A DNA stretch of 64,000 nt from Coprinellus micaceus (lineage: Eukaryota > Basidiomycota > Agaricomycetes > Agaricales > Psathyrellaceae): positions 5,084,001 to 5,148,000 of the forward strand of contig OX596335.1 of NCBI GenBank assembly GCA_951394405.1. The letters run 5' to 3'. The translations under genes were made by a program, and so were the position numbers. How positions within the stretch are numbered: position 1 is the stretch's first letter; each line of letters starts with the position of its first letter. This document shows, piece by piece, positions 10,510 to 22,099 of this stretch. The notes beneath the pieces were generated by a model, which was not told the origin of the DNA, made no database searches, and worked only from the letters and a program-made list of their open reading frames with translations.

Positions 10510-12107
10510 GTCAATTTGTCCTGTCCGAGCTCACTCCAAGGGATGTAGGCACTTACTCTGCACCGTATTCCTTGAAGTCGCCTGACGAGCAGAATGTTGA
10601 AATACGTCGACATTACTGGAATATATGCCATGATTCGTGTCCCATGAGGCACAACTTAGGACATTACGCCCCTGGAATCACGAGGACGGCGTAGATGGAA
10701 CAGGAAGTGGTTATGAAGGTTGTGGACAAGGGGCCGCCGAATGGCCAGAACAGGAAATGACGCGGCATGCCGGACGCGCGGCAAACTCCGCAATGACTCC
10801 CACGGCTGTGGTGTCTACGCAGCCACCATTTGAAATGCGGCCTTGAAGTTGAAACTTCTTTGCCCCCCTCCCACCACTCTTGCCAGGACACCGGCTACAC
10901 CCAAGGCTCGGGCTGATTTCTAGGCCTTCCAAAAGTTCTTCCACGCTGTCCCTTTCTCCCCTTCCCCGGTCCCTTGTCGTCGCCACCAACCTGTCACTCA
11001 GGGTTGAGCATGTGGGCCCATTTCTCCATGCTACCCCACGAAACAAGAAGATTTCTTGAGGACCCCAAACCAAGAGCTTCGCTTTATAATTCGCCTTTCC
11101 TTTCGGGCGACTCTGGAAGAATGCACATGAAGCGCCGTTACCACGACAATTTGCCTTTGTTCATATTACATACCACGCCGACGCCAATATCTCTATCCGT
11201 CCAATCTAGCCCCCCCCTCCTTCTTACTACCGGAGAATCTCCCCTGCTCCTCCCTCCCATTCCCAAATTCCTAGTCGGCCTTCTCCTCGCACATGCACGG
11301 ACGCCGCCCAGGACTGGCTCTTTCATAGCCTAACGAACCACCTTCCCTTCCCCCTCCCTCATTTCCCTCACCCTCACCCCCGCCTCCGACTCCTGTTTGG
11401 CGCGAACGGCTCCTGCTCTTTCTCGTCTGGCCAAATGGGACGCTCTGGGACTGTCGTTAGCCCAACGGATCAAACCACTAAGCGCCCGTGTACTCAAATC
11501 TCTCGTCACTGTCGTCACCCTACTCAGTTCTGCCGTCGGAAGCTCTCAGCTGTCAATTAGTCTACTTTGAGACTTGCTTTGTATTTATCACTTTCGCAAC
11601 GCGCTCGGTCCGCCACGAGTGGAAAGGCGGATCAAATGACCTCATCTCTCGTTTGGGTGGTGGCGGCGCGTCACTGTGACACTGTGAAAGGCGAGGTTTG
11701 GTGCCCCACCTTGTTTCCGACACCCATCATATACTGCCAACTACCTCGCGGCAGAGCGCTCAGCGTGCCCTCCTCGTTGCCCTCACCACGCTGTGCCCAA
11801 GCCGATTCTATTGTATGTCTCGAAGCACAGGCCGAGACAGGCGGTGGACCACCCAACGTTCACGGAAATGAATGCTATGCTATAGACCTGGGCGTTCTAG
11901 GAACTTGACAGGTTAAGGTGTGCTGCTCTTAGCTTCCCGAAACAGGCGCTGTGCAGTACCGCTGCAGAGCTCTATCGTTCATTACCTGGGGGCGATGCGC
12001 GTAAACCTTCCACAGGACGTCCTGTGTCCACATCGCACGAGCGTTCCCAGATCGCTTTTAAGCTCGATCCCTATATCTACCTTCCCTCTCCATCCAGAGT
12101 GTCAGCC
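10510..12107. other. intergenic, no gene seen
   Basis: Long pyrimidine-rich stretches (11160-11420) and several short open frames on both strands, none with a recognisable domain or splice chain. Confidence 0.4.
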
Positions 12108-12741
12108 ATGAACATGGACGGCAGAACTGAGTGGTTCGGCGACGCAAGCAACTTCCGTATCCGGGACGGGAACATCGTCCACCATGGAAACCCACAGGTA
12201 AGTCTGCATCGACTCTGTTGGACGGCTCAGTCCAGCTCAAGCTGATATGTCTCGTCCGCAGGGGACGAGGGAGAACGTTAGCTACTACCCGAGAGCGAAT
12301 GGGTTCTCCTTCGACACACTGAATATCACGCATTTAGCCAACGGCGGAAGGCCTCCACCTCCACCGGCCCCTGGTAGCAGTAGTTTCTCGTCCAGCGATG
12401 GCTTCCATCCTGGTGGAGCCCGCCCAAGGAATCCCCGTTCTGCAACGCATGACAGTCGAAGTACCTGTCAAGGTGAGCTACTGTCCATAACGTCCACGAT
12501 ACAGACACTGACTTGACTGATTCACGTAACAGGGTGGATCGAGGACTACGGCAAGGACGATACACCTCACGCTGCGCACAGGCCGGGGGCGAACCCACTG
12601 CAGGGTCAAGGCCAGTACCCGCGAACCGCGCCATTCAGGGGGATGTCCACTCCCAGCTCTTACCCCTCAGGAAATCATTTCTATGGAAGCTACGATTCCG
12701 GTTCAACGCTACCAACTATTCCAATTCAACCCGCCGGGTGA
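12108..12741 (+). CDS. motif-array protein, class C, 169 residues
   Basis: Exons 12108-12197, 12262-12472 and 12533-12741 join to 169 residues. Exon 1 encodes FGDASNFRIRDGN then VHHG. Exon 2 begins with ENVSYYPRANG and carries LNITHLANGG, the same module as the 8559 gene and split by an intron at the same place. FxDASNFxxxxGN also resembles SFFNGASNVKVAGD at the start of the 14224 gene, linking class C to class B. The tail is rich in Gly, Ser, Pro and Tyr. No catalytic motif or signal peptide is present. The short length suggests a minimal version of the family: motif plus disordered tail. Confidence 0.65.
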
Positions 12742-12747
12742 GCGGCC

Positions 12748-13785
12748 ATGGTATCCTTTCTGCGACTATCAGCTGAATCCCGGTCAGAACAAGCGCAGCC
12801 GGCGTTCGCCAGGATATTCCCACTAATCTGGGTTTAAGAGACGACCAGGTGGAAGAAGTGCAGAGCGACCCCGATGACGATTGGGAGATGAGCGACGACG
12901 AAGAAGTCGAGGAGCCCGAACCACAAGCCGGATACATGATGAATAACGTGTTTATCCCTCGCTTGCTGGAATGGCTTGCTACCCAGCATCCCTCGTATCC
13001 GCCCACACGAACGGAACTTCTCGCTATTTGGGAGGAGTACGTCCCTGGCATTCCCCCGCATGGAGGCCTACAAACACACATTATCACATCGGTGCGTTAA
13101 TTTGGAACCTTTCTTTGGGCCGCACTTACGATTATTTTGATTCTTGGGCAGGCGGGAGACAGAATCAATGCATGGCGGGATGGATTTCGAGATCAAGCAC
13201 TTGTGTACCTGGAAAGGCATGTCCGGCCGAGCTTCGAGAAGGATGATTCTGAGACTCGTCGACGCTGGGCTCAAACCATGAAGCCCTCTGGTCGGAAGCG
13301 ACCTCCGTACCCTTTCTACTTCAGAGATCCCGAGAAACGAACGGTGAGAGGATGTTGGCACGATAATTTCTATATACGTTTCTAACGGTGAGCCTAGGGG
13401 TCCTTACTGTCGGATTTTATCGCCTTCACTTTGTCCAGCCATTTCAAATCCATCTCGGCAATTCCTCTGGCACAACGCTCACCAATGTTCCCTCTCGGTG
13501 CTCTTGCATTGTCTCTCCAAGCCGTGAGTGCCTCGATTGCTCTATGAAGATCAGATCCAGTGCTTACCTACGACCGGCTACCCCTTTAAGTGCGAATGCG
13601 TTCTCGACGTATGGGGAACTGGTGCTCATCACCCCGACGGTTACCCCTTGCGAGGGTCAGCCTTCCCTGAGCATGTGTGGCAGTTGGTGACAACCCAGCT
13701 CGGCGATCGAGCGCTGAAACAGAAAAGGATTCTTGAGGCCACACAACAGCAGCTTGAGCGGCTGGGTCGCTCGATCGTCCCTTAG
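12748..13785 (+). CDS. DUF6532-like protein with a likely frame disruption
   Basis: The chain 12813-13091, 13152-13343 and 13398-13523 is in one phase-0 frame. A start may be the ATG at 12748-12750 followed at once by an intron (12751-12812). An acidic N-terminus (DDDWEMSDDEEVEE) precedes a helical domain. The pattern YPFYFRDPEK...FxxHFKSISAIP...FPLGALALSLQAV and a later YED..QC...FxxE block resembles basidiomycete DUF6532 proteins, which are often transposon-linked; this is from memory. The C-terminal block 13542-13785 is in another frame. It can be joined only by a 37-nt intron (13524-13560) or a one-base indel near 13530-13541. I therefore suspect a damaged gene. It is not related to the motif-array genes around it. 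Confidence 0.45.
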
Positions 13786-14223
13786 GGCACGGATCCTTGA
13801 TGCCGTTTCGTGTCGTGTTTGGCAGGACACTGAGTTGTACCTCCCGCAGCGACACAATACACCTTTCTCTTCGAATCAACAGGTTTGAGCCGTTTTCCAG
13901 TCCCTAGTCTGAAAGACCGAGGCGACCTTCGTCCTCCCAACGCAATGCTCGAATATTAAAACTGCTGTTAATTACGTCCCAAGCTGTCAATGAGACGGAC
14001 GCAAGGCGGCCCTTCCGAGTACCTGGTCCAAACGTGCCTTTCCTGGAAGGAATCGGCTGATTTCCCCGAGTAACGACCTTGCCTCTGCACCGCAACCTCG
14101 CACGAGCCTCGTTGTCGTTGTCCTGCTGTTAAATGTCTTCTCCCAGGCAGCATCGCCCTCCCTGGCTATGTCTAGTGAGGCGCACGACATAAGATCGACT
14201 TCGCCCCTCTCTCTTCCTCCCTC
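13786..14223. other. intergenic, promoter of the 14224 gene
   Basis: No exon is supported. No clear TATA box is seen near 14100-14200. Confidence 0.4.
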
Positions 14224-16053
14224 ATGCCTCAATCCCAATTTCCCAGTGAACGATACACCCGACCGACCAAGATGGAGCCCAGCTTCTTCAATGGTGCTTC
14301 CAACGTCAAGGTTGCAGGAGACGTCACCTCAGAGACTATCCACGGCGACTACATCGACCAACGCCGGACCACTATCAAGGAGAAGCGTATCGGGCGCCAA
14401 GTCTACCACCAAGAAGGGTCTGTAGGCGTCATAAACGATCACGCAAAGTTCACGGGGACTCTCAACTACGGTAGTCCTCCGGCCGATGCGCATTCCCACA
14501 GGAGTGAGCGTAAGTACGCGTAGCCTGTCCGTGCTACTCCCTTCCCTGATCCCGAACTCCAGGACGACACATGAGAGACGGGTCGAGGAACCATGAAGGG
14601 GGTGAGCGCGCTTGGGCTGAAGCCAGTGGGAGCGAGGATGGTAAGTCCTACGAAAAAACATCCCTCCGATATTCTACGTACTGATTACTCCCTAAGACTA
14701 CGTTCCTTCCGCGGGGCGCCGCCCAACGGAGAGGCAGCAAGCACACACTGCTCCTTCATTCTTCCAGAATGCGCATAACGTCTCCGTTGGCGGGAACGTG
14801 AGCTCAAAGACCGTGCACGGCAACGTGTACGCCAGAGGGAGTAAGACGATCACCAAGGAGAACATACCCGTCCAGGAATATCGGCAGGAAGGTTCTGTTG
14901 GGGTTGTGAATGGGCACGGTGAATTTGGTGGTGTACTCAACTATGGGGGAAGCGGAGGTGAGTGGAAAGCGGGCCTGGCCATACCTTTGAACCGTGTACT
15001 GATTGTTGCTTGTAGGAGGGCCCAGGGAACCGACGGGCGGGAGACGTCAGACACACTACCCCGATTCTGATGAGACAAGCTCCGAGGGCGATCACCGTGA
15101 TAGTAGGTCCCCAGGTCAAAATATACAAGTGTCGTCCTCTGATCAACACTGTAGGGCGCTACCGGGACCAGCGGGGGTCTGTGGGCGTAATCAATGACCA
15201 CGGGACGTTCAGCGGAAACCTGAACTACAACGCTCCTCCTAATGGTAAGTGTATTGTGCATGACCTCTAGCATATGCCTGACAACACGTCTCTCAGACTA
15301 CTCCGGGGAGCAGCGACAGAGGCATGGCGGAGACGAGTATGGTCTTCCTCCAGGTTCGCCATTCTCATTCACTCGCTTACAAAACAACGAACTGACACCC
15401 TGATAGATGGTCGGCAACGACCAACCCGTCGTGAGCAAAGGAACAACCCCGATGACAGCGACTCTTCTTCAGAGGATAACAATACTCCGGACATCGACGT
15501 TCGACCTAGTTCTCCCGCTCAGAGCGTTGCCGGAGGTAAGATCGGGTTAACCAGATAAGAGGACCCTACACTAACACATGATCGCTCGGTAGATATCTTT
15601 GGGATGTACAACGAACCCGCATACGCTGCGGGGCCCGCTCACCAGTACGGCTACGGATCTTCTTACTCGACTGGGCTGGCACCACCCCCCAGAAACCACT
15701 GGAATCATCAGAATCATGGATACGATAATGGACGATATCCCCTCAGCCCTTCCCCAAGGATGGCAGCAGCATCGCCGCACCTTGGGCGTTGGGAGAGTCA
15801 GTATCCTCCGACCCCCCGTAGTCCTGGTCCGCCTCCATACCCGGGCCCTTCTCAGAGCTTAGGGGGCGGGCGTCAGCAGTGGGTCCCTCCTGCAAGGATG
15901 ACCCAAGGGAGGTACGGCGCACCAAGCGGGTTGACAGACCCTATGGAGGGCATGTACCTGACCCCAGAGCCACGGGCAGCCTACCCATCACCTCCCAACT
16001 CAGGACACGCGCCTTATCCACCGGAGAAGGGCCGGGATTGTTACTTCAACTAG
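14224..16053 (+). CDS. motif-array protein, class B, three motif copies, 482 residues
   Basis: Eight exons: 14224-14509, 14563-14640, 14697-14957, 15016-15102, 15155-15244, 15297-15353, 15407-15535, 15593-16053. They join without a frame break to 482 residues, and every intron is phase 1. A module of about 65 residues occurs twice (residues 20-83 and 142-205). It starts SFFxxAxNVxVxGxV, passes through a VHGxY / DYID segment and ends in GSVGVINDHAKFTGTLNY (65-82) or GSVGVVNGHGEFGGVLNY (187-204). A third copy keeps only the end (245-262). Ser/Asp/Glu-rich linkers separate the modules, and a Pro/Tyr/Gly tail fills residues 330-482. There is no enzyme domain, signal peptide or membrane segment. 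The Asn-Gly-spaced beta motif resembles amyloid signalling motifs of fungal NLR systems (inference). The start is set by matching 16 residues in the 18260 paralogue. Confidence 0.72.
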
Positions 16054-16070
16054 GATTTACATTGGTACAT

Positions 16071-16540
16071 GGACTTCGTTTTCGTTGCTTTGCCCCTTCC
16101 CCCGCATTCTCTACCCATTCACAAGGACATTCCATGCTTTCAATCCATATCGTTATCCTTCGCCCTACGTTACGTTGAGCTCCCTTCCTTCTAGCTCCCA
16201 TACCTTATACCACATTTTCGATACCCGGATTAACACCCCACTCATCCCAATCCACTCGTCCATTCGTTCGTCTTGATAACCCATTGTCACACAGCGCAGA
16301 TGATCCCAGAGCCTTGGAACAACTTCGACCACCACGTCGGGGCAGGGGCAGGCTTGGTGGACTTCGCCTTCGTTGCTTTGTCGTTACTGTACTTTGTTTA
16401 ACGTGCAGTCTTCCCCAGTTCACAAGGACAGTCTGCATTCATCTCACACCTTATGGTACACTATGTTCTCCCTTTTCCTGTAAACTGCCTCGTGCCTTCT
16501 ACATTGTTGGTGCCCGGATTGTCCACCCCACCCACCCGTG
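16071..16540. repeat. imperfect tandem duplication of 3'-flank sequence
   Basis: Two diverged copies, about 16071-16250 and 16359-16540, share GGACTTCG.(T/C)TTCGTTGCTTTG, TTCACAAGGACA and CCCGGATT...CCACCC in the same order and spacing. The duplicated unit starts just after the stop of the 14224 gene. Confidence 0.5.
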
Positions 16541-18259
16541 CAGCGCTTGCCTCCAAAACTCGAGAGCATACGTCCGGGAGGTGGGGCAAAACCGGTATAT
16601 TGTCGTGTATGGTAGAAAATCTATATTACAACGGTATACAGGCGATAGGACGGGTACTCGCGTACACAGAGCACTCGAATGACATCAGTAGGGGGCTATG
16701 AGATCTTGTCGAAAGGAATGCGAGCGAACCGTATTAGGCGGGGTCGTGGAAGCCGGTGAGCAAGGCGGTACAGTAGAGAGGATGGTCTAGAAAAGTATCC
16801 AGATCCTGCACGGATATGATAACTAGTCGGTACGCACCTCGAGCTTGAGACACCCAGCGACGCCATCCTAAGATCCCGCTTATCTACACCACGATGGCGA
16901 CCGTCGATAGGGGTGTGAAGAGGCTGAGCTGAGGATGGGCAGCGAAGGGCATTGGTAGCGAGGCGGACGTCGGCAGCGGGCGGGAGGAGATGATCATGAT
17001 GGGGGAGGGGAAGGAAGGAACGCGACGAGGGAACGCGAAGGACGCGTCGTTATATGTAACCATGTGACTAAACGCGTGACGTCACGCTGCGGGATTTTCC
17101 GAAAGCGCGGCGGATGCAGCCTGAACTTCGTCTCCAGCCTGAGTGCTTTAGCTCAACACCGACCCAGAGGCGGGTAGATATTCCTAGGGGTTTTAGCTAG
17201 CTTGCTAGGGGGTATGAGCTCTGTCTTATTCGCTAACCTCTCGCTCACATCGCAGTGCATATTTGCGTGCATATCCCGTCCTCGGCGCACAACTGTTGTA
17301 CTGCTGCACAGATGCACCGGTTGTGCTGCAACAAAGACGCCAATGGACGACGGTGTGCGCACAACACACATTCATGCTACCTCCGAGTCCATGCTAAGTA
17401 AATGCTGTTTTATGTCCATGTATTGCGCATAACACTCACAAATGCTATCGACTTTCCAGTGACTGGAAAATCGACTACCACGGGCGGCAATAGCTGTTAG
17501 CTTCCATGATGGGCAGCGTACCACGCACTCTACTCAGGCGACGCCTTCTTCAAGCGAAGTCTAACCCTGACATACGGGGGTCAGTGTTCAGAAGTGGACG
17601 ATGCTGGCCTACGCTTCCACCACCACCACCACCACCACTATACCACTCGTGTTGCTTTCGTGCACAACGAAAGAAGAACCATGTCACAGATCCGGGCCTC
17701 TCAGTCGGGCTGAGCGACCTCAACCTGAAATATTACAGCTTCCAGTGTTCTTTCTTGCTTTACACTCCGAACTCCGAGCCGGGTCGTCACCACCTGCTGT
17801 GCATCTTCAGGGAAGGCGGGCGCTTGTAAGGAGTGGTCACCTGGGTGCTCTGAGCTGTACGGTACGTACCTCCCACAGGGAATCCATGCATCTGTCCTTT
17901 TGAATCAATTGTGTTTGTAGGGTTATGCCGTCGCGAGCCTTCACGACCCCGGGCGATTTTCATCCAGCCTACCCGAAGAGAAGCGCTAGAATCAAAGCTG
18001 CCGTTCCACGTACCAAAACGGAATGGGCGAAAGGCGGCTCACCGGGCACCCAAGCCTTTGGTGCAGTATTTATCCAGTGCCTTTTTTGGATTCGGATCGA
18101 TGATCGGATTCGGATGTGATTATGTCCGCACTGCAACCTCACACTAACCTCGTTGAGCCCTGCTGTTTAGCTTCTTACTCCATTCACGCCGTGACAGCTC
18201 CTGGCTATGCTCGTGTAACGTACGGCATAGAAACTGTTACATCTCTAATCCTCCCTCAA
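16541..18259. other. intergenic, no gene seen
   Basis: Contains a (CAC)n run at about 17616-17638 and a 13-bp inverted repeat (one mismatch, one-base centre) at 17448-17474. No exon chain is supported. The ATG of the 18260 gene follows. Confidence 0.4.
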
Positions 18260-20100
18260 ATGTCTCAATTATTCTCTCCCAGAATCAGGCATACCAGACC
18301 ATCCAGGATGGAACCGAGCTTCTTCACCGGCGCCTCTGACGTCCGCGTAGCTGGCGATGTGACTTCAGAGACCATCGGCGGGGACTACATTGACGAAGGC
18401 CGTACTACCATCAAGGAGAAGAGGGTCGGGCGTGAGGTCTACCACCAAGGGGGGTCTGTAGGCGTCCTTAACGGTAACGCAAAGTTCACGGGCACACTCA
18501 ACTATGGTACGAGTCTGTCCGATTCTCACTATCTCAACAGCGATCGTAACCGCATTATCCCGTCCGTATTTCATGCAATGCTAACCCTACACTCCAGGAC
18601 GACCCGTGAGGGGGATCCCGAGCCGCCTTGCTTGGCGGAAAGAAAGGGGTAGCGAGGAGGGTTAGCATTCTAGAACACTACCTTTCTGTTACTGTACCTA
18701 CTGATCACTACCTCAAGGCCATTTCCCCTCACCGGAATGTCCTCCATCTAGGAGGTCGCCCCCCATTACTGCCCCTTCGTCCTTCCAGGATGCGGAGAGC
18801 GTCTCCGTGTGCGGCGTGAGCTCAAGGACCGTGAACGGCAGCATGTACGCGAGGGGAACTGAGAAGATAACTAGAGAGGACGTTCCGCTGAGGGAATATC
18901 GTCAGGAGGGCTCTGTCGGGGTGGTGAATGGGAATGCTGAATTTGGTGGTGTACTGAATTATGGAGGCAGCACAGGTGACTGAAACGCTCCAACCTGCCC
19001 GATCCTTCGACGATGTACTGACGACTGTTCTTGGAAGGGCGCTGGGAATCAACGAACACAAGGCGCCAGACCCCGTACCCCGATTCCGATTCCGATGGGA
19101 CAAACTCGGAGGTCAATTGTTGGGGTAGAACGTCTCGAGGCAATTTCTCTGCATAATCCTCTGACCAAAATTCCAGGGCGCTACCGAGACCAGAGAGGGG
19201 CCGTGGGTGTAATAAATGATCATGGGACGTTTAGCGGAAATCTAAACTACAGTCCTCTTCCTACTAGTGAGTGTATCGGATACCGTCAGCTTTAGAGGAT
19301 CACCAACTGTAAGACTCTCAGCCTTTCACACGAATCAGCAACAGAAGCATCACGGAGATTATTATTATAATTGCCTCCCAGGTGCGTCCATCTCCTTTGA
19401 TTGGGCACAAAGCAAAGAAATAACAACCCCGGCAGATGGTCGTGACCAACCGACGCGCCCCGAGCCGTGGTCGAATGCACCTCACGGTAAAGTGTCCATT
19501 TAAACTCATCGTTTAAAAGCCGCCGTTGACTGGATAGTTCTCTTCAGAGCAGTACGGTACCCCGACCGTCGACGTCGGGTCTAGCCCTGGAGGTGAGGCC
19601 ACGTCCCCGGTGTTTTGGGCGCTGTACTGACATCTGCGTCATAAATAGATGTCTTCGAGATGTACGACAAAAACAGATCCTCTTCTATGTCCACTCAGTA
19701 TGGCTCCAGATACGTAGATCCATCTGGGTTCGAACCACCACGCAGAGGCGAATGGGCTTGCCGAGGTCATGGATATGCTCAAGGTCAACGGTTCCCCCCC
19801 AGACCCCCGCCTCGAGCGGCAGCAGCGTCGCCCCATCTTGGGGACCGTCAATACCGTCCAACGCCACATAGTCCATGCTCGCACCCCACACACCCCAGCC
19901 ATTCTCAGAGGTTCGCAGGGGACCGCAAGCAGTGGGGCTCGGGAGGGATGGCGCGGGGGAGCAACGGCACGCCCACTGGGTTGACACCTCATATGGCGAA
20001 TATGCGCCTTCATACCCAGCAATGGGCAGCTTATCAATCTCCCCCGAGCGTGGGATGTGGGCCCAATCCACCGGAGAAGGGCCAGTATGTTTACAACTAG
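18260..20100 (+). CDS. motif-array protein, class B, three motif copies, 463 residues
   Basis: Nine exons: 18260-18545, 18598-18660, 18718-18975, 19038-19124, 19177-19266, 19322-19381, 19436-19486, 19548-19592, 19649-20100. They encode 463 residues; all introns are phase 1. It is a tandem duplicate of the 14224 gene. Exons 1, 4 and 5 have identical lengths (286, 87, 90 nt), and modules lie at the same places. Full modules end GSVGVLNGNAKFTGTLNY (65-82) and GSVGVVNGNAEFGGVLNY (181-198); a half module is at 239-256. Exon 7 of the paralogue is here divided in two by an extra intron (19487-19547), and the tail is shorter and more His/Arg-rich. Intron 2 uses the weaker donor GTTAGC. Function unknown; see the 14224 gene for the inference. 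Confidence 0.72.
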
Positions 20101-22099
20101 CATGGGCGCTTGACTATTTCGTGTCTCTCTCTTTTTCGTTTCTTTTTTCGTTTTGCATCACGACATCCCGCGGGATCCTTGTGCCCATTCTTCCTCACCC
20201 AGAGCACAACACTTGATGCTGCTTCACTCATCCCAACTCCTCATTGATTCGCGCTGATATGTCGAGAACATGATGACCGAAGAAAGCATATCACCCACTG
20301 TACATGTCGCTGCGGTGTGTGACCTGCACCCAATATAAATATATCCATGTAATCGTTGTACCCGACACGATGATTCGCTGGAGAGCAAGCGAAGCGCTGC
20401 TCCTTACTCAAGTGAATGCATTGGGAGCCATTAGCTCCCCCTTGTGTACTTTTCGCACTCTTCAAGGTAGCAAAATTTCTCTCCCTCCACTCTAAACAAA
20501 TGCTCCCCACTTCCTTCGACGAGGTCAACCCGATGAGGAGGATCCCGCTCAAAGGAAGTGCAAGTTCGAACCTGTACTCCGCGTGTGTTTCTACCTGCAG
20601 TGCACAGCTGGGCCCTGTGTAGTTCTGATATCCTTGGATGCAGCTGTGAAGCAACGAGCCAACAGGACACCGCATCTCCCTTCATACCTGCATGTGCCTA
20701 GGACTCCTCCTGAACACGTGTCGGTGTTTTGGTGCAGAATTCGTTTCGGGACTAGGCTTCATTACTATTATATTAAGCAAATATCGCGAAGTCGTTTGGG
20801 TCTGGCTGAATCTTTGCTTGGACCCTGGACCGCAACGTGCGGACACTTAATCTGCTCTGACCTTTCTACTTTCCCAATTTCGAACTCGCACATTTCCTCC
20901 ATACAGGTTCCCTCTGTTGGCATGGTACGTCGTTGTCCGATTAAGTACAATGTCTAGGGCCGAGTATCGCTTCGTTGCTCGCCGACCTGTATCTTTATAT
21001 TGCGCTCAATCGACGATTGCGTTCGAGTCGAGTTGAGTTGAGCTGGATGAGATCTGAGATCTGAGATTACGTCGTAAAATGTGTCTTTTTGGAGGCCGGA
21101 GCGAAGCCCTTATGTTGTCACAAATTAAGGGGCAATCTCGGAGTTTTGTGAAATCATGTTTAACGCATCCCAGTCTTTTGGGGCACTTTAATCCGGGACC
21201 ATTACGTCTCTAACACTTCTCAAACGCGGAGGAGGAGGGGATCTAACGCAACCATCTCGCTCTACCACCAAGGCTGGACTCCATTCGCATTCGCACACAG
21301 CGAAATCATACACCAAAAACCCAAAATCATACCCGGTCACTATCATCCACCGTACAGGGGTACCAACGTATTTGAGGGGGCCATGTGCGCCACTACGCGA
21401 GTACAAGAGAGTGAAGCGTGGGTACATGTGGCCAAGCTTCGTCACAGAGAAGCTGGACGCCATTGTGCGGCTGCCGAAACAGGGCCACGGGCGCTTATTG
21501 ATGGTGTCCGAGTCCAGATCGTGACCGCGATGACCCCCCGTGGTAATTTCCCATATGTGAAGTAGACTAGAACGCCATTCATTTGGCCTTGACACAATAT
21601 CGGCGGGCAGGGACGCACCTTGAGCGAACGTCTCAAGGGATCTCCGCAACGGCGTCTCTTACATGCTCGTCCTTGTTCACCGCGTGCAATATCCGCAGTG
21701 GAAGGGGTTCTTCTCAAGCGTCCAGGGCATTGGTGGCTGCATAAATTTTCAGCAGCCCTTGTGTCCTTTCTACGTCCTCTGAGGACAATTGCAGCACGTC
21801 GTCGATACAACTAGAGGCTGCGGCACCCGGAACGCTATCATCCTTTCGCGATGACATCGATCATGCGAATATCCCCATAACTTTGTGTGCGGAGGACTGA
21901 AGTGGGTCCTTGGCTCCGAACGCATTCATTTATGCCTCCCTCGCTGCGAGCGCATGTCGAGATGTGACTCGACGGTGTGATCTCGTTATAAGGCAGCCCC
22001 CTTCCGGCAGGTGTTGTTCCCTTGTCTTACTTCCTTTGCCCGTCGACGACGATTGGAAGTGTCGACTTCAAAAACCCAAGCAAGCTCATCGCTGGCACC
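20101..22099. other. long intergenic stretch, no supported gene
   Basis: Short tandem words GAGTTGAGTTGAG and GAGATCTGAGATCTGAG lie at about 21023-21066. A minus frame at 21188-21649 has a reasonable composition (contains VTGYDFGFLVYDF) but no partner exons or known domain. I do not call it a gene. Confidence 0.35.

Noticed and set aside
17616..17638. (CAC)n run as a poly-His coding exon
   Set aside because: No flanking coding frame; simple microsatellite.
21188..21649. 153-codon minus frame with plausible composition
   Set aside because: No start context, partner exons or recognisable domain; kept as a note only.
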